A stretch of 64,000 bases of DNA from positions 4,122,001-4,186,000 of the forward strand of contig JAUEDM010000003.1 of the NCBI GenBank assembly GCA_033439685.1. The letters are read 5' to 3'. Below the pieces are notes generated by a model. The model had not been told where the DNA came from. It saw nothing but the letters and a program-made list of their open reading frames with translations, and did no database searches. Of the stretch, positions 1 to 9,186 are shown in pieces (position 1 is the first letter of the stretch; every line of letters begins with the position of its first letter). Source of the DNA: Apodospora peruviana. Lineage: Eukaryota; Ascomycota; Sordariomycetes; Sordariales; Lasiosphaeriaceae. Position numbers and translations under genes: made by a program.

Positions 1-2538
1 GGTGGTGCATCAACTTTGCTGGATCATGGCGAGAACTCTTCGTTTGTGGCTAAAGGGCATCTCTCCATTATGCACACCTGCCTAACCTACATCGACATCA
101 AGGAGCTAGACGCACTTGTCAACGCTCGTGTTACCCCGGCACGTCTCACTCCAGGCCCCGTGTTAACAGCGGATACAAGCAGCGTCAGCTCCTCCGAAGG
201 CTCGTCATCGTTACCGAGAGAAAATGCGCAGCTAGAGCCAACTTTTCTCCCAGTTCCGCCCAACCAGCCCCGAGAAAACCCGATCACAAGCGACTCAGAG
301 CGAGAAGGTGATTTCCGAATCTCCCTGCGTGGAGGCGGACGAAGAAGAGGTTCTCGCAGTGTAAAGAGTTTCGGATCAGCCTACAGCCATGGGAGCAGCC
401 ACGGATCCAGGCATGGAGGACTCGGAGCTTCCACGGTGATGGCCGGGATTGTAGCGGGAAGTATTGCGGCTGGGTGGAGTCCGATAGAGAGAAGACAAGA
501 CGAAGACCCCGTCTTGGAAAAGCTCAAGGCATCATCCGACGCAGCCTGGGACCGGGACTACTTCGCTCAGAGGATGTCTATGTATCGGATAGCTCCCGAC
601 GAGATATCGGTGAACCTTTCGGTTAGGCAGGTGGCCTCTGAGGCGGCAGAGACGCAAACCCTAGAGGACTACGCAGCCCTTCTCGACTATGCGGTATTCG
701 AATTGTTCACACATGCCGAGCTTGCCGACAAGGCGGGCGCAGATCCCAGCCTTGTGATTGACCGCTTGCAAGCGGACGAGTGCAGGTTATGGACCAGATG
801 GCTTGCACTTGCAGAGGAACTGCCGTTGAACACCGGGCTTCTCTACTTTGCCGCAGATCAGAGCCTCTCTTCCTGGGTGGAGAGGTTTGGTGGTCCTGAG
901 GAATTGTTGATGCGAAAAGAACTGGCCATCACGTCAGCGGTTATAGAAGCGGCCAGGAGGCGAAATGGCCACGCCTTGGCTGTTCTTCTCCGACAATTTG
1001 GATATCGCGATTCATACATCGACCCCAAAAGCCGCCCCATTACGCATTTGCTTGCAGCGAAGTATGAGGTTGAACTATTACAAACATTTCTGGCCTCCAT
1101 TCAGCAGTATCAGAGCTCGCGACTCAACGCCATCACTGAGGGAACACCGCATGTTGGGTTCGTGGACAAGCTGGACAGCAGTAGCCGGGCCCCTTTGCAC
1201 GTCGCTGTCTCAAGGAGAGACACGCGTATTGCCTCGGCACTCCTTCAGTACGGTGCCGACGTCAACATTGTCGATGCGGAGGGTAGAACGGCGTTGCACC
1301 TTGCCTGCACAAGCAGCTCTGAAGAGATCCCCACCGCATTGGGGGTCACCGGGGCCCCGGAGTTTGTCGTACTATCACCAAACTACTACATGGTGGAGCT
1401 ACTTCTCAGGCAGGGCGCAGACGTCAACCGCCGTGACAAAGATGGCCATACGCCTCTACACGCCATTTGCTACAATATCCCCGAACCACAGGTGTCGATG
1501 AACGGCATTCAAGTGCCAAGCAGCGATCCTAGCGGAGAAGTTACGAGCATCATTAACCTGTTGTTACAACACGGGGCGGATGTCAACGCACAAAGCGATA
1601 TTCTCACTACCCCGTTACACATTGCTTGTCGCGCCGGCAAAACGTGGCGGGCATCTTGCCCAAATACGCTAGCCGCCGTTGAAAGGCTGTTGGAGGCTGG
1701 CGCGGAGCCCAATGCTCGCAGCACCTCGCACGAGACACCTTTGCACATCGCAGCCGCTCGTTCAGATCGACAAATCGTATCCACACTCCTCCGTCACGGC
1801 GCCGACCCGCTGGCACGCGACGTGCTCGGTCAGGTGCCGCTGCACCACGCTGCTTGGGCCGCCAATGATGGTGTCGCCGAGGAGCTTCTGGCACGCGATC
1901 CTGGACGCTCGCATGTTAATGCCAAGGATAACCAAGACTCCACACCGTTACATTTAGCCTGTCAGTTCCATCCTGTCGTTGGCGAAAATGACGGGGATGA
2001 AGAAGTTCGGATGCGCAGCATCCAACTCATCGAACGACTGCTTGAGCACCGAGCGTTGACTGCCTCAGCCCTGAACTGGCTCGAAATGTCACCATACAGG
2101 ATTGCCATCCGTCGCAAGATTCCCGAGGTATACAATCTGCTCGCGGATCATACTCCCCCGTCACGCGCCTCGGATTCACCGTCCGGTCAAAGGAAGGAAC
2201 GAGAACATGGAAAACTCCGAGATCACGGAAAAAACTCCGAGCCAGAGACAAAACCAGGCACCACCTCTGTCCCTCTTGAAACAAAGCCTGATGCCCCACT
2301 GAAGTCTGCCGAGCAGCCGGGGTCTGCTAAACAGCCATCTCTTTTCAGACGCCTCCTTCAGACATGGACAGTACCAAGTATGGGCCTGGGCGGCGCATGG
2401 CCGACTGCTGAGAGCCCTGAGCCCGAAGAAACGGCACAAAATGACAACAGTCTGGTTTCGACTGGATCGGACAATTCAGGCGTGCAATCTCTCGCGAATA
2501 ATAGGGAGTCCGAACGGTCACGTGTTGTGAATACTTAG
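1..2538 (+). CDS. NACHT/STAND-like ankyrin-repeat protein, C-terminal part (5' end outside window)
   Basis: The frame is open from the window edge to a TAG at 2536-2538, so the first exon(s) lie upstream. The first residues (AKGHLSIMHTCLTYIDI) resemble the stretch that follows the NTPase and winged-helix part of fungal NACHT/NLR-like proteins; that is inference, because the NTPase itself is not visible. About seven ankyrin repeats follow, recognisable by PLHVA/ALHLA/PLHAI/PLHIA/PLHHA/PLHLA cores near nucleotides 1189, 1288, 1450, 1609, 1735, 1834 and 1948, with inter-repeat GADVN loops. A charged, low-complexity tail of about 130 residues ends the protein. Ankyrin repeats act as protein-binding scaffolds; in fungal NLR-like proteins they are the ligand-sensing end. 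A plain ankyrin protein without a NACHT domain is the alternative. Confidence 0.75.
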   Translation, partial: GGASTLLDHGENSSFVAKGHLSIMHTCLTYIDIKELDALVNARVTPARLTPGPVLTADTSSVSSSEGSSSLPRENAQLEPTFLPVPPNQPRENPITSDSEREGDFRISLRGGGRRRGSRSVKSFGSAYSHGSSHGSRHGGLGASTVMAGIVAGSIAAGWSPIERRQDEDPVLEKLKASSDAAWDRDYFAQRMSMYRIAPDEISVNLSVRQVASEAAETQTLEDYAALLDYAVFELFTHAELADKAGADPSLVIDRLQADECRLWTRWLALAEELPLNTGLLYFAADQSLSSWVERFGGPEELLMRKELAITSAVIEAARRRNGHALAVLLRQFGYRDSYIDPKSRPITHLLAAKYEVELLQTFLASIQQYQSSRLNAITEGTPHVGFVDKLDSSSRAPLHVAVSRRDTRIASALLQYGADVNIVDAEGRTALHLACTSSSEEIPTALGVTGAPEFVVLSPNYYMVELLLRQGADVNRRDKDGHTPLHAICYNIPEPQVSMNGIQVPSSDPSGEVTSIINLLLQHGADVNAQSDILTTPLHIACRAGKTWRASCPNTLAAVERLLEAGAEPNARSTSHETPLHIAAARSDRQIVSTLLRHGADPLARDVLGQVPLHHAAWAANDGVAEELLARDPGRSHVNAKDNQDSTPLHLACQFHPVVGENDGDEEVRMRSIQLIERLLEHRALTASALNWLEMSPYRIAIRRKIPEVYNLLADHTPPSRASDSPSGQRKEREHGKLRDHGKNSEPETKPGTTSVPLETKPDAPLKSAEQPGSAKQPSLFRRLLQTWTVPSMGLGGAWPTAESPEPEETAQNDNSLVSTGSDNSGVQSLANNRESERSRVVNT

Positions 2539-3556
2539 CTCCTCCTTCTGAGGCTCGGCTTCCTCTAGCACGAGACTTCGGGACCAGATAAGCATGAAAG
2601 GTATACCGGGCGGGTGGCAGCCTCCATGAACTCTGTCTATACCTCCAACAATGTTAGAGCGGTAATTACTATATCCTTCGAGGCGTTCGGGGCCTGTTTG
2701 GAAACGCGCGCGGCCTCCGTAAGGTCGTCGTCGCCAGCACGTCGTAGTATCGGGCCGGTACGAATCTCCGGGCATGGCGTACCGAAATCCCCCGTTTCGC
2801 CGCTTGGCGCAGGAGAGGGACAATAGCTGCACAAAGACGCAAGGACACGGACGACAGGCTTGTGGTTGGTTGGACCAAAGCACTGACATTTCAGATCTGC
2901 CCCTTTCTCGTGAATAAAGTGGCGTTGATCTCAATGCGGTCTGTGATTGACATCAAGGACAGGGGCGGTGCACGAGCATGATTGGCCGCCTTTGACTGTG
3001 GATTTTACAAAAGGACCGTCGACGCTCATGCAAGCTAGTCTTTGCTAAGGTCTACCGACGAGATTGCGTTGTGAATCCCTCTTCTCGGGTATCTTGACAC
3101 AAGGATACATCCGCAAGGGAAGGTTGTGTTCGGAATGGTACCGATCAGTTTCAACTTTTAAGGTTCGTCAAAAGTGATTCCAGTGCGCTCAATAGCAACG
3201 TGTTGACTCGAGTTCCAGACGGGATCCTGTCATGGACTGGATATGATAAGCGTCGAGTGATATACGGAATATAGGGTTGGTCAATGTAAAACAACTTGAA
3301 CCTCTGGAATTCAATGCGAGGGACCGGGGAACTTAGCGCATAACCCCCCCCTAAATAATGAAAGAAAGACCCCGCCGCTCCTAACGCTATCTTATTATCC
3401 ATAGCATGGGTAGCTTGGTCTTGGGAAAGTTCAACATCAACCGCCTTTTTGGCTACGTTTGTTGGGTTGGTTTGCTGGGGCTATCACATCTGCGGGGGAC
3501 GGCTTAAGGCGAAACGGCATCTACATCTTGGGTAAGAGTTGGTATCGTTGACATAG
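2539..3556. other. Intergenic, no gene recognised
   Basis: All frames are broken by stops. The kinase-like exon that begins at 3557 should have its N-lobe here, but I cannot recognise one (no HGDLW-type catalytic motif), so that gene is truncated or decayed on this side. Confidence 0.5.
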
Positions 3557-3779
3557 TACGAGCTGGGCATCATGCGCATGTTTGGTGCTCTCTCGGTCGG
3601 CGTTTTCCACGAGTACCATCGCCTTGTGCCGAAGACGCATCCCGCGGCGGAGTACGGGGACCGGATCAAGCTTTATCAACTGTGCGTGTGGCTGGCATTA
3701 TTAATCTTTCGTACCAGTAGTCTCACTGATGCAGACGTGGGTTCTTCACTATTCACAGATACCACTATTTGAACCACTA

Positions 3780-3811
3780 GAAGAAGTGATCGGCAAACCG
3801 ATTGACCCCCT
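3780..3811 (+). repeat. Left terminal inverted repeat of the pogo-like element
   Basis: These 32 nt are the exact reverse complement of 5641-5672. After one mismatch (3812) a further 7 nt (CCGATAG) match, giving about 40 nt in all. Confidence 0.95.
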
Positions 3812-3918
3812 GCCGATAGGCGAACCCCACCATCGCGTCGCAACGGGTTCCCAAGCCCTCCCCCAAAACAACCGCAAATAACTCTACCAAAACGCTGCCA
3901 ATTGCTGCGAAATTCGCC

Positions 3919-5553
3919 ATGTCTGGCCCGCGAGAGCAGGATATTCAGTCCGCAATCGATGCGAGTAAATCCGGCCAGCCGTTGGCTCAGGCGTGCCGCG
4001 ATAACGAAGTGCCTTACGCCACGACCTGGGGCCGTCTCCACGGTGCCACCTCCTCGGAAGAACGCCGATTGCGAACCCGCAAGCTCTCCCCCAAAGAAGA
4101 GAGCTTTCTGGTGGATTGGGCGCGCAATGAAGAAGCCGCTGGAAGACCTCCCACGAAGCAAAAGCTTCGTCGCATGGCGCAGTCTATTCTCAAAGAGGGT
4201 GGTGTTGATACGCCTCTCGGCAAGCGATGGGGGGACCGTTTCGTCACGCGGCACAAGAGCATCCGCGTCAAGATATCCCGCCCTCTCGATCAACAGCGAC
4301 GCAAAGGCAGTACCAAGGAGGCTTACGAGGACTTTTTTACCCGGTTAAAGTACCAAATGACCGTCAAGAACATCCCGCCAAGGTACATCGCCAACATGGA
4401 CGAGCACGGCATGCAGGAGACGGAGACCTACGACAGCGCTAAAGTCATTGGTGACTCTATGACTTCGGAAGCGTATCGTGAGACCACGGCGAGCACTACC
4501 TGGATCTCTGTAATTGAATGCGCCACTGCGGAGGGCCGTAGTCTCACGCCGTGCGTGATTATTACCGGTGAGACCCTCCAAGGCCAGTGGTACCCCGAAG
4601 ACTTTCTCGATCAGCCACAACTTCGCGATTGGAAGTTTGATCACTCGCCCACTGGCTTCTCTAACGCCAGAATTGCGCTCAAGTGGTTGAGGGACATATT
4701 TATTCCGGAGACTCAGCCAGAAAACCCACGGCAATGGCGCCTCTTGATACTCGACGGCGCCTCCAGCCACACCACCGAAGATTTTGAGAAGACCGCCTTT
4801 GCCAACCGTATCCAGCTGGAATTTCTGCCGCCTCACACCTCTCAGAAGACCCAGCCACTTGACCGGAGCGGATTTGGGCCATTGAAGCAGTATTTTCGCG
4901 ACGAGACCGCTCTCCTCTGTGGCCGGCTTACCTCATCGCCAGTCAACAAACAACGGTGGATGTTGGCTTACCAAAAGGCTCGTAAGAAGGGTTTTACGGC
5001 CAAAAATATTCGCTCCGGCTTCAGAAAGTGTGGAATCTGGCCTTTTAACCCCAAGCGAATACTAGAAGACCGCCAGGCAATAGTAGGAGACTCGCCACCT
5101 CCCCCCTCCCGCTCCCCAACGCCAACCAACCTCCCCATTACGTCGGCAACGGTATTCAAGACTCCTCAGAAGTCAGGTGACATCCAGAACGCTCTCCGTG
5201 ATGCATTGGGTTACAATTCTCCCACTGAGCGTAACGTGAGGAGGCTCCTGATCAAGGTAGGGAAGGCTCTTGACACTGGCAACGGCCAGAGAGCTCTGTT
5301 GGCAGCCGAAAACGAGCAGTTACGGGCCGACTTAGAAGCTTTAAAGCCCCGGACCAAAAAGAAAGTTAAGGAGCCTGCGAACGGTGGCTTCCCTAGAGCG
5401 GAAGACATCGCAGAAGCGGAGAAGGCTTCAAGAAAGCCCCCGAAGTCTCAGAAGCGGAAGCGGGCGGCGGAACCGGCAGTGGAAGAAGAGGATCGCGTGG
5501 AGGAAGTCATTCATGCAATTGCGAGGTTTAACGAGGCTCTAGAAGGCGAATAA
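3919..5553 (+). CDS. Pogo/Fot1-like transposase (CENP-B/Tc5-type HTH plus DDE_1 domain)
   Basis: The 544-residue protein starts at the first ATG inside the element. An N-terminal helix-turn-helix/CENP-B-type DNA-binding region spans about residues 5-120 and should bind the inverted repeats. A DDE_1 catalytic core follows. Its three acidic residues are visible: D161 in NMDEHGMQE, D279 in LLILDGASSH and D315 in TQPLDRSGFG. The last two are 36 residues apart, as expected for pogo-type DDD enzymes. The C-terminal third is Pro-rich, then helical and Lys-rich, as in Fot1 relatives. No stop or frameshift is present, so the enzyme is probably functional. It would cut the element out and reinsert it at TA. 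Length is normal for fungal pogo transposases. Confidence 0.93.
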   Translation: MSGPREQDIQSAIDASKSGQPLAQACRDNEVPYATTWGRLHGATSSEERRLRTRKLSPKEESFLVDWARNEEAAGRPPTKQKLRRMAQSILKEGGVDTPLGKRWGDRFVTRHKSIRVKISRPLDQQRRKGSTKEAYEDFFTRLKYQMTVKNIPPRYIANMDEHGMQETETYDSAKVIGDSMTSEAYRETTASTTWISVIECATAEGRSLTPCVIITGETLQGQWYPEDFLDQPQLRDWKFDHSPTGFSNARIALKWLRDIFIPETQPENPRQWRLLILDGASSHTTEDFEKTAFANRIQLEFLPPHTSQKTQPLDRSGFGPLKQYFRDETALLCGRLTSSPVNKQRWMLAYQKARKKGFTAKNIRSGFRKCGIWPFNPKRILEDRQAIVGDSPPPPSRSPTPTNLPITSATVFKTPQKSGDIQNALRDALGYNSPTERNVRRLLIKVGKALDTGNGQRALLAAENEQLRADLEALKPRTKKKVKEPANGGFPRAEDIAEAEKASRKPPKSQKRKRAAEPAVEEEDRVEEVIHAIARFNEALEGE

Positions 5554-5640
5554 ATGCCTTTTTGTATTACATTTGGCTGTGTTATGCATGCAAAGTTACT
5601 CGGAGTCCTTGGGGTACCCCCCCCGGTCGCATCTATCGGG

Positions 5641-5672
5641 AGGGGGTCAATCGGTTTGCCGATCACTTCTTC
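5641..5672 (-). repeat. Right terminal inverted repeat of the pogo-like element
   Basis: Exact 32-nt reverse complement of 3780-3811, followed directly by the duplicated TA target at 5673-5674. Confidence 0.95.
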
Positions 5673-5839
5673 TACCTTACCTTCAGGGGGGGTTATAAAG
5701 ACAACTCAATGGATATCATAGAGTCCGTCACGGCGAAGTACGGCTCCGAGGCAGAAGATGGCGATTTGGGTTGGCATATGACCGGTCTTGTCTTCTCATT
5801 CCTGGTGCAACTTCTTGGAGTTGGAATTTAGGTTCTCAA

Positions 5840-6417
5840 CAAAATTGGCGTTGGATGGGAAAAGATACGTAATGAGCGGTTCGTTCAGTTTTGGGATGGA
5901 TCTCGGTATTATCTTTCCGTTAGGCTGTCACACTGGAGCAATAGGGAGAGATGTGAGCAGAAATCGGCTTTGAGGACGATTGGTGTCCAGAACTGACGCT
6001 TCAGAACGACCTAGAGTCTGGTCATCTCAGTCTGGATGACGATGACGATGACGATTGGGCCTATGACGACTCATTGTCGGGGATTGGAAGACATCTCAAT
6101 CCCACAGAGAGCCCCCGACCCCAACTGCAATTACCTGAGAACTGGCACGGTACATTCTACCATAACTACCCAGCTTACCGTGACGCTCCAATGCTTCCAA
6201 TTCCAGCTATCAAAATCAGTCACGCACATGACGACCAAATCCCTGATCGGAAGGGCGTGATCCCTTTGCGAGTACGAAGCCAGAGCACCCCTGCGCTCCA
6301 GAAATCATTGTCCGTCCCATCGGGATGAGCCCCGAAGTTTGGGACATGGGGCTTAGGCACAAACACACAGAGCGAAGATTGGGACGACGACTTTGATTTT
6401 GACGAGATCGTTTAAGA
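5840..6417 (+). pseudogene. Possible decayed coding remnant rich in Asp
   Basis: Three plus-strand frames carry protein-like segments in order. One frame has an acidic stretch (LDDDDDDDWAYDDSLSGIGR) running to KISHAHDDQ. A second frame has PEIIVRPIGMSPEVWDMG. A third ends EDWDDDFDFDEIV before a TAA at 6415-6417. The order and composition suggest one gene broken by frameshifts, or several unrecognised short exons. I do not recognise the family. A chance acidic repeat is possible. Confidence 0.3.
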
Positions 6418-6545
6418 GGGCGTGGATTGAGATTTAAAGCTGTGAACACGATCTTTATCTAAGGTATATATTGAACCCTTTATCACCCACCATAAACACT
6501 TGAGAATACGGAATGGTCACACGGTATTTGTGGTGAACAACCTGA

Positions 6546-7443
6546 TTATGCGGCCCAGCCGGCATCTACTACTCCGTTAAAAGCTGTTTCTTCTTCCTCC
6601 AGATCTTGTAGCTCGTTAAATACACTTTTGAGCCTCTCTGCTTCGGCAATGGTCATCGTCGAGTTCCAAAGAGACTCTGACAGGCTGCAGGTCATGGCAT
6701 CCTGTTTCATCTCCAGCTCTACGCTGAGCCAGATATCTCGTCGAGTGTACGCTTCTCTTTGAGGCAGTTTAATCTCGACGGGCGCCTCATCAAACCCGGG
6801 TCTGTCAACAACATTATCCCACTCAGGTAATACGTTGATGCCTCGTAAGTCTTCCACCCTCTGACCTCATGTCTTTGCATGGCCTAGCTTTCGAAGTATG
6901 TTCTTCCTCACTGCATGAGACTGGTTCATTGCCAGTACTACGGTATCTGGCTCTCCAACCCTCGCCTCCGTGTCGTATCGGCAACAGGGAGAAGTGCTGA
7001 AAACACCGATCTGGCTCGACTTTCACGATGGTGTCATGATCATGCTCCGGATTTTGGATGTTGTGCTGCTGGCCATATACAAGCAGCCCTTCTATTAATA
7101 CGTATCCGACGAGGTACAAGCAACGGGTTGCTATGCAAGCAAGCCATATAATGGTACTAGACATCCTGACCGTGACAGTGAGGTGGTAGTCACCCGCGGC
7201 GAGCCATTCCACAAAGCTGATTGCGAGGTAAGTTATATCGATGACATCCAAGATCCGGGGTGGATTGGGGTTCATCTTCTGTTGGCGAATGGCAGGCTTT
7301 TGTTCCATCGTGCCTAAGACCATTGTGTCCACAATGACCGTGAGCTGGGGCGGGAAGATCAAGATTGCAGAAAAACTTTGGCTTGCTGGGATAATGCCAG
7401 TTAAAAATGGTTGTCGTTCTGCTCTGTTCCCAGTGCCTCGCAT
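6546..7443 (-). CDS. Putative small membrane protein, two-exon candidate
   Basis: Two minus-strand open stretches overlap slightly. The upstream one (ATG at 7443) has hydrophobic segments that could cross a membrane, around AILIFPPQLTVIVDTMVLG, DITYLAISFVEWL and TIIWLACIATRCLYLVGYVL. The downstream one (6546-6857) lies in another frame, is acidic and helical, and ends VVDAGWAA. They could be two exons of one gene with an intron near 6850-6930, but no donor/acceptor pair I tried keeps the phase, so the junction is unresolved. I do not recognise the family. It lies tail to head upstream of the beta-barrel gene's stop. Either half could be a chance ORF. Confidence 0.3.
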
Positions 7444-7668
7444 AGTGACCAACGAGAAAGCTTACAATAAGCTAAGGTACTTATTCTGAAACAACCGCGC
7501 TTTGCTATAAAACTTGAAAGAATGTTGACGGGACCGACAAAGAATGTGCAGATTCACACAGCTAATACAAAGAAGACAAAGACAGAAAAAGACAGACAAA
7601 CAATAGAATCATTGCAGCTACAGTCCCATCAGATCCCACAAAGACGTCGTACCTGTCTCAACAACCCT

Positions 7669-9186
7669 TCAAGCCGCCACCCTCACGACGCTACCATCAG
7701 CCTTCATGACAATCCGCTGCGGCGCCGTCGGCACAAGCGTAGCAACGCTAACATGCGGCCACGTCAGGCCCTTGAAATTCAGATTCACCGTCTGCGAGTA
7801 CTGGAGCTGAATTCCCGGGACCTTGAGTGTCTTCTCTTTGTCTTTGAAGCCGCCCGGTGGCGCAGTAATACTGAAAACCGGCGTAGGCGCCAGGCTGGCC
7901 TGCTTCTTGCCGGTCTGTCCTGGCACCGAGACCTCGGGCATGGTAGCCCAGACCTCCTTGACCGTCTCACCCCCCGACAACGGGCCCTGGATCTTGACAT
8001 CGTAGAGGACGGTCTCGACCCACCAGGTGTTGGTCATGAGCTCGACCTCGGCGTTCGGTTTTAGGAAGGAAATGTTTGCGATGCCGCCGCCGCCGGAAAC
8101 GTGGGAAGCGAGGCTGGGGTCGTTGGGTATTTTGGACGGGCCGGTGGAGAGGCTGAAGGTTACGGTGTCGATGATCTCTTGGCCTTCGGTGGCTTTCTCG
8201 AGGACCAGGTTCGGGTTCTTGATGATCTCTGTCGTGATCCGGCCGGTGCCACCAGTTTTGTCAGTGAATTTGGAAAGGTCCTTGGGTTCTCGCAGCTCGT
8301 TGTTAGGTCGCTCTGCAATCATGTTCGGGAAGAACTTTGGATTGGTCTTCCTTTTGGATGGATCTCCGATATCAAATGGTGTCGTGTCGATTACATGCTT
8401 GTTGAAGTCAGGTCGCCGAGAGCGCTTGGCATTTTTATCAGGGGCCAGACCCTGTGCGTTGATGGTGGTGCCGTGGGGGATGGATGCCATGCGGACAATA
8501 CTTGTACCGCCAGTGGTGCCGGACCCGGGGACGGCAAGGAAGACGCCGGGTTCCAGGTGGATGCCGTTGGGCTTGTCGGTTGGGAGCCTGTCGCCCCGCC
8601 CAGAGGCCTCGTTGGTGACGTCCTGGACGGTCTGAAGATACGGCAGGCCGCCGAGATTAATGTCCCCCTGGTTCTCAAGGCCACGGTTGGGGATCTCGCC
8701 GAGTGTTGGCCCAAAGGTCCATTGCTCCGTTGTGAGGTTAACTTGCAGGACATTGTCCTTTACCCCGTCTTCAGCCTTTACTGTGTCTTTGATAAGCTTC
8801 CCGTCCTTGTCCCTGGGAAATGCTCGCGGGCGGAAGATCATGTTGAAGCCATTGCCGGCATAGGCACCCTTGAACTCCTCAAGTGGGAATGGAAGGCGAG
8901 GCTGCCTTTTGTCCTTGGGCTCGTCGATGCCCAGCTGAATTCTCACCATCTCATCGTCCGCGATGGGTTTGCGGACGGCTTCTGCTGCCATTGGTGCCTG
9001 CGCGTCGCGGTGAGAAGCAACCATAGCCACCGGAGTTGTCTGTGGACCCTCATCATCGTCTTCAGAAGAGTGGTGCGGCGCGTCCACGCCGCGCCAGTGG
9101 AACTCTCGGATGTCGAGTATAGGAGCCGGCTTCCTGATGTTCCGGGGCGGGATGACGTGCCCATCAGGGGTGATTTCGCTGGCCAT
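7669..9186 (-). CDS. Heme-binding beta-barrel (nitrobindin/THAP4-like) domain protein
   Basis: The 505-residue protein starts at the first true ATG (MASEITPDGHVIPPRN); the frame opens further upstream only by a GTG. The middle carries the family landmarks in order: FKGAYAGNGFNMIFRPR, FGPTLGEIPNRG, DINLGGLPYLQ, GIHLEPGVFLAVP and VRMASIPHGTTINAQG. Near the end it has NPNLVL, then LQYSQTVNLNFKGLTWPHVS. These match fungal and bacterial proteins annotated as heme-binding beta-barrel or nitrobindin-like, but the exact ligand here is inference. No signal peptide or membrane segment is present, so it should be cytosolic. It is divergent from the copper-radical oxidase at 10596, 1.4 kb away. No introns are needed. 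Confidence 0.65.
   Translation of the reverse strand: MASEITPDGHVIPPRNIRKPAPILDIREFHWRGVDAPHHSSEDDDEGPQTTPVAMVASHRDAQAPMAAEAVRKPIADDEMVRIQLGIDEPKDKRQPRLPFPLEEFKGAYAGNGFNMIFRPRAFPRDKDGKLIKDTVKAEDGVKDNVLQVNLTTEQWTFGPTLGEIPNRGLENQGDINLGGLPYLQTVQDVTNEASGRGDRLPTDKPNGIHLEPGVFLAVPGSGTTGGTSIVRMASIPHGTTINAQGLAPDKNAKRSRRPDFNKHVIDTTPFDIGDPSKRKTNPKFFPNMIAERPNNELREPKDLSKFTDKTGGTGRITTEIIKNPNLVLEKATEGQEIIDTVTFSLSTGPSKIPNDPSLASHVSGGGGIANISFLKPNAEVELMTNTWWVETVLYDVKIQGPLSGGETVKEVWATMPEVSVPGQTGKKQASLAPTPVFSITAPPGGFKDKEKTLKVPGIQLQYSQTVNLNFKGLTWPHVSVATLVPTAPQRIVMKADGSVVRVAA

Larger units (their letters stand above)
3780..5672 (+). mobile_element. Tc1/mariner-superfamily pogo/Fot1-like DNA transposon, complete, 1,893 bp
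   Basis: Both ends carry a terminal inverted repeat starting GAAGAAGTGATCGG that is identical for 32 nt and matches 39 of 40. A TA dinucleotide abuts each end (3778-3779 and 5673-5674), the standard target duplication of this superfamily. A single uninterrupted transposase ORF fills the inside. Perfect ends, an intact ORF and an exact TA duplication suggest recent insertion and possible competence. There is no sign of heavy C-to-T decay (RIP) in the coding part. Confidence 0.95.
3557..5831 (+). pseudogene. Fructosamine-3-kinase-like gene remnant, split by a pogo-type transposon
   Basis: An exon at 3557-3681 (after an intron ending ACATAG) reads YELGIMRMFG, then FHEYHRLVPK and DRIKLYQL, the C-lobe signature of the fructosamine/ketosamine kinase family (FN3K-like, protein deglycation). 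An intron at 3682-3758 (GTGCGT...TTCACAG) joins in phase to a second exon reading YHYLNH. That exon is interrupted at CAC-TA by the transposon at 3780-5672 and resumes at 5673 as YLTFRGGYKDNSM, then SVTAKYG, to a stop at 5829-5831. Counting the duplicated TA once, the frame runs through without a shift, so this was coding sequence when the element landed. The N-lobe is not found upstream, so the gene was already damaged or has rearranged. No functional kinase is expected from this copy. Confidence 0.8.
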
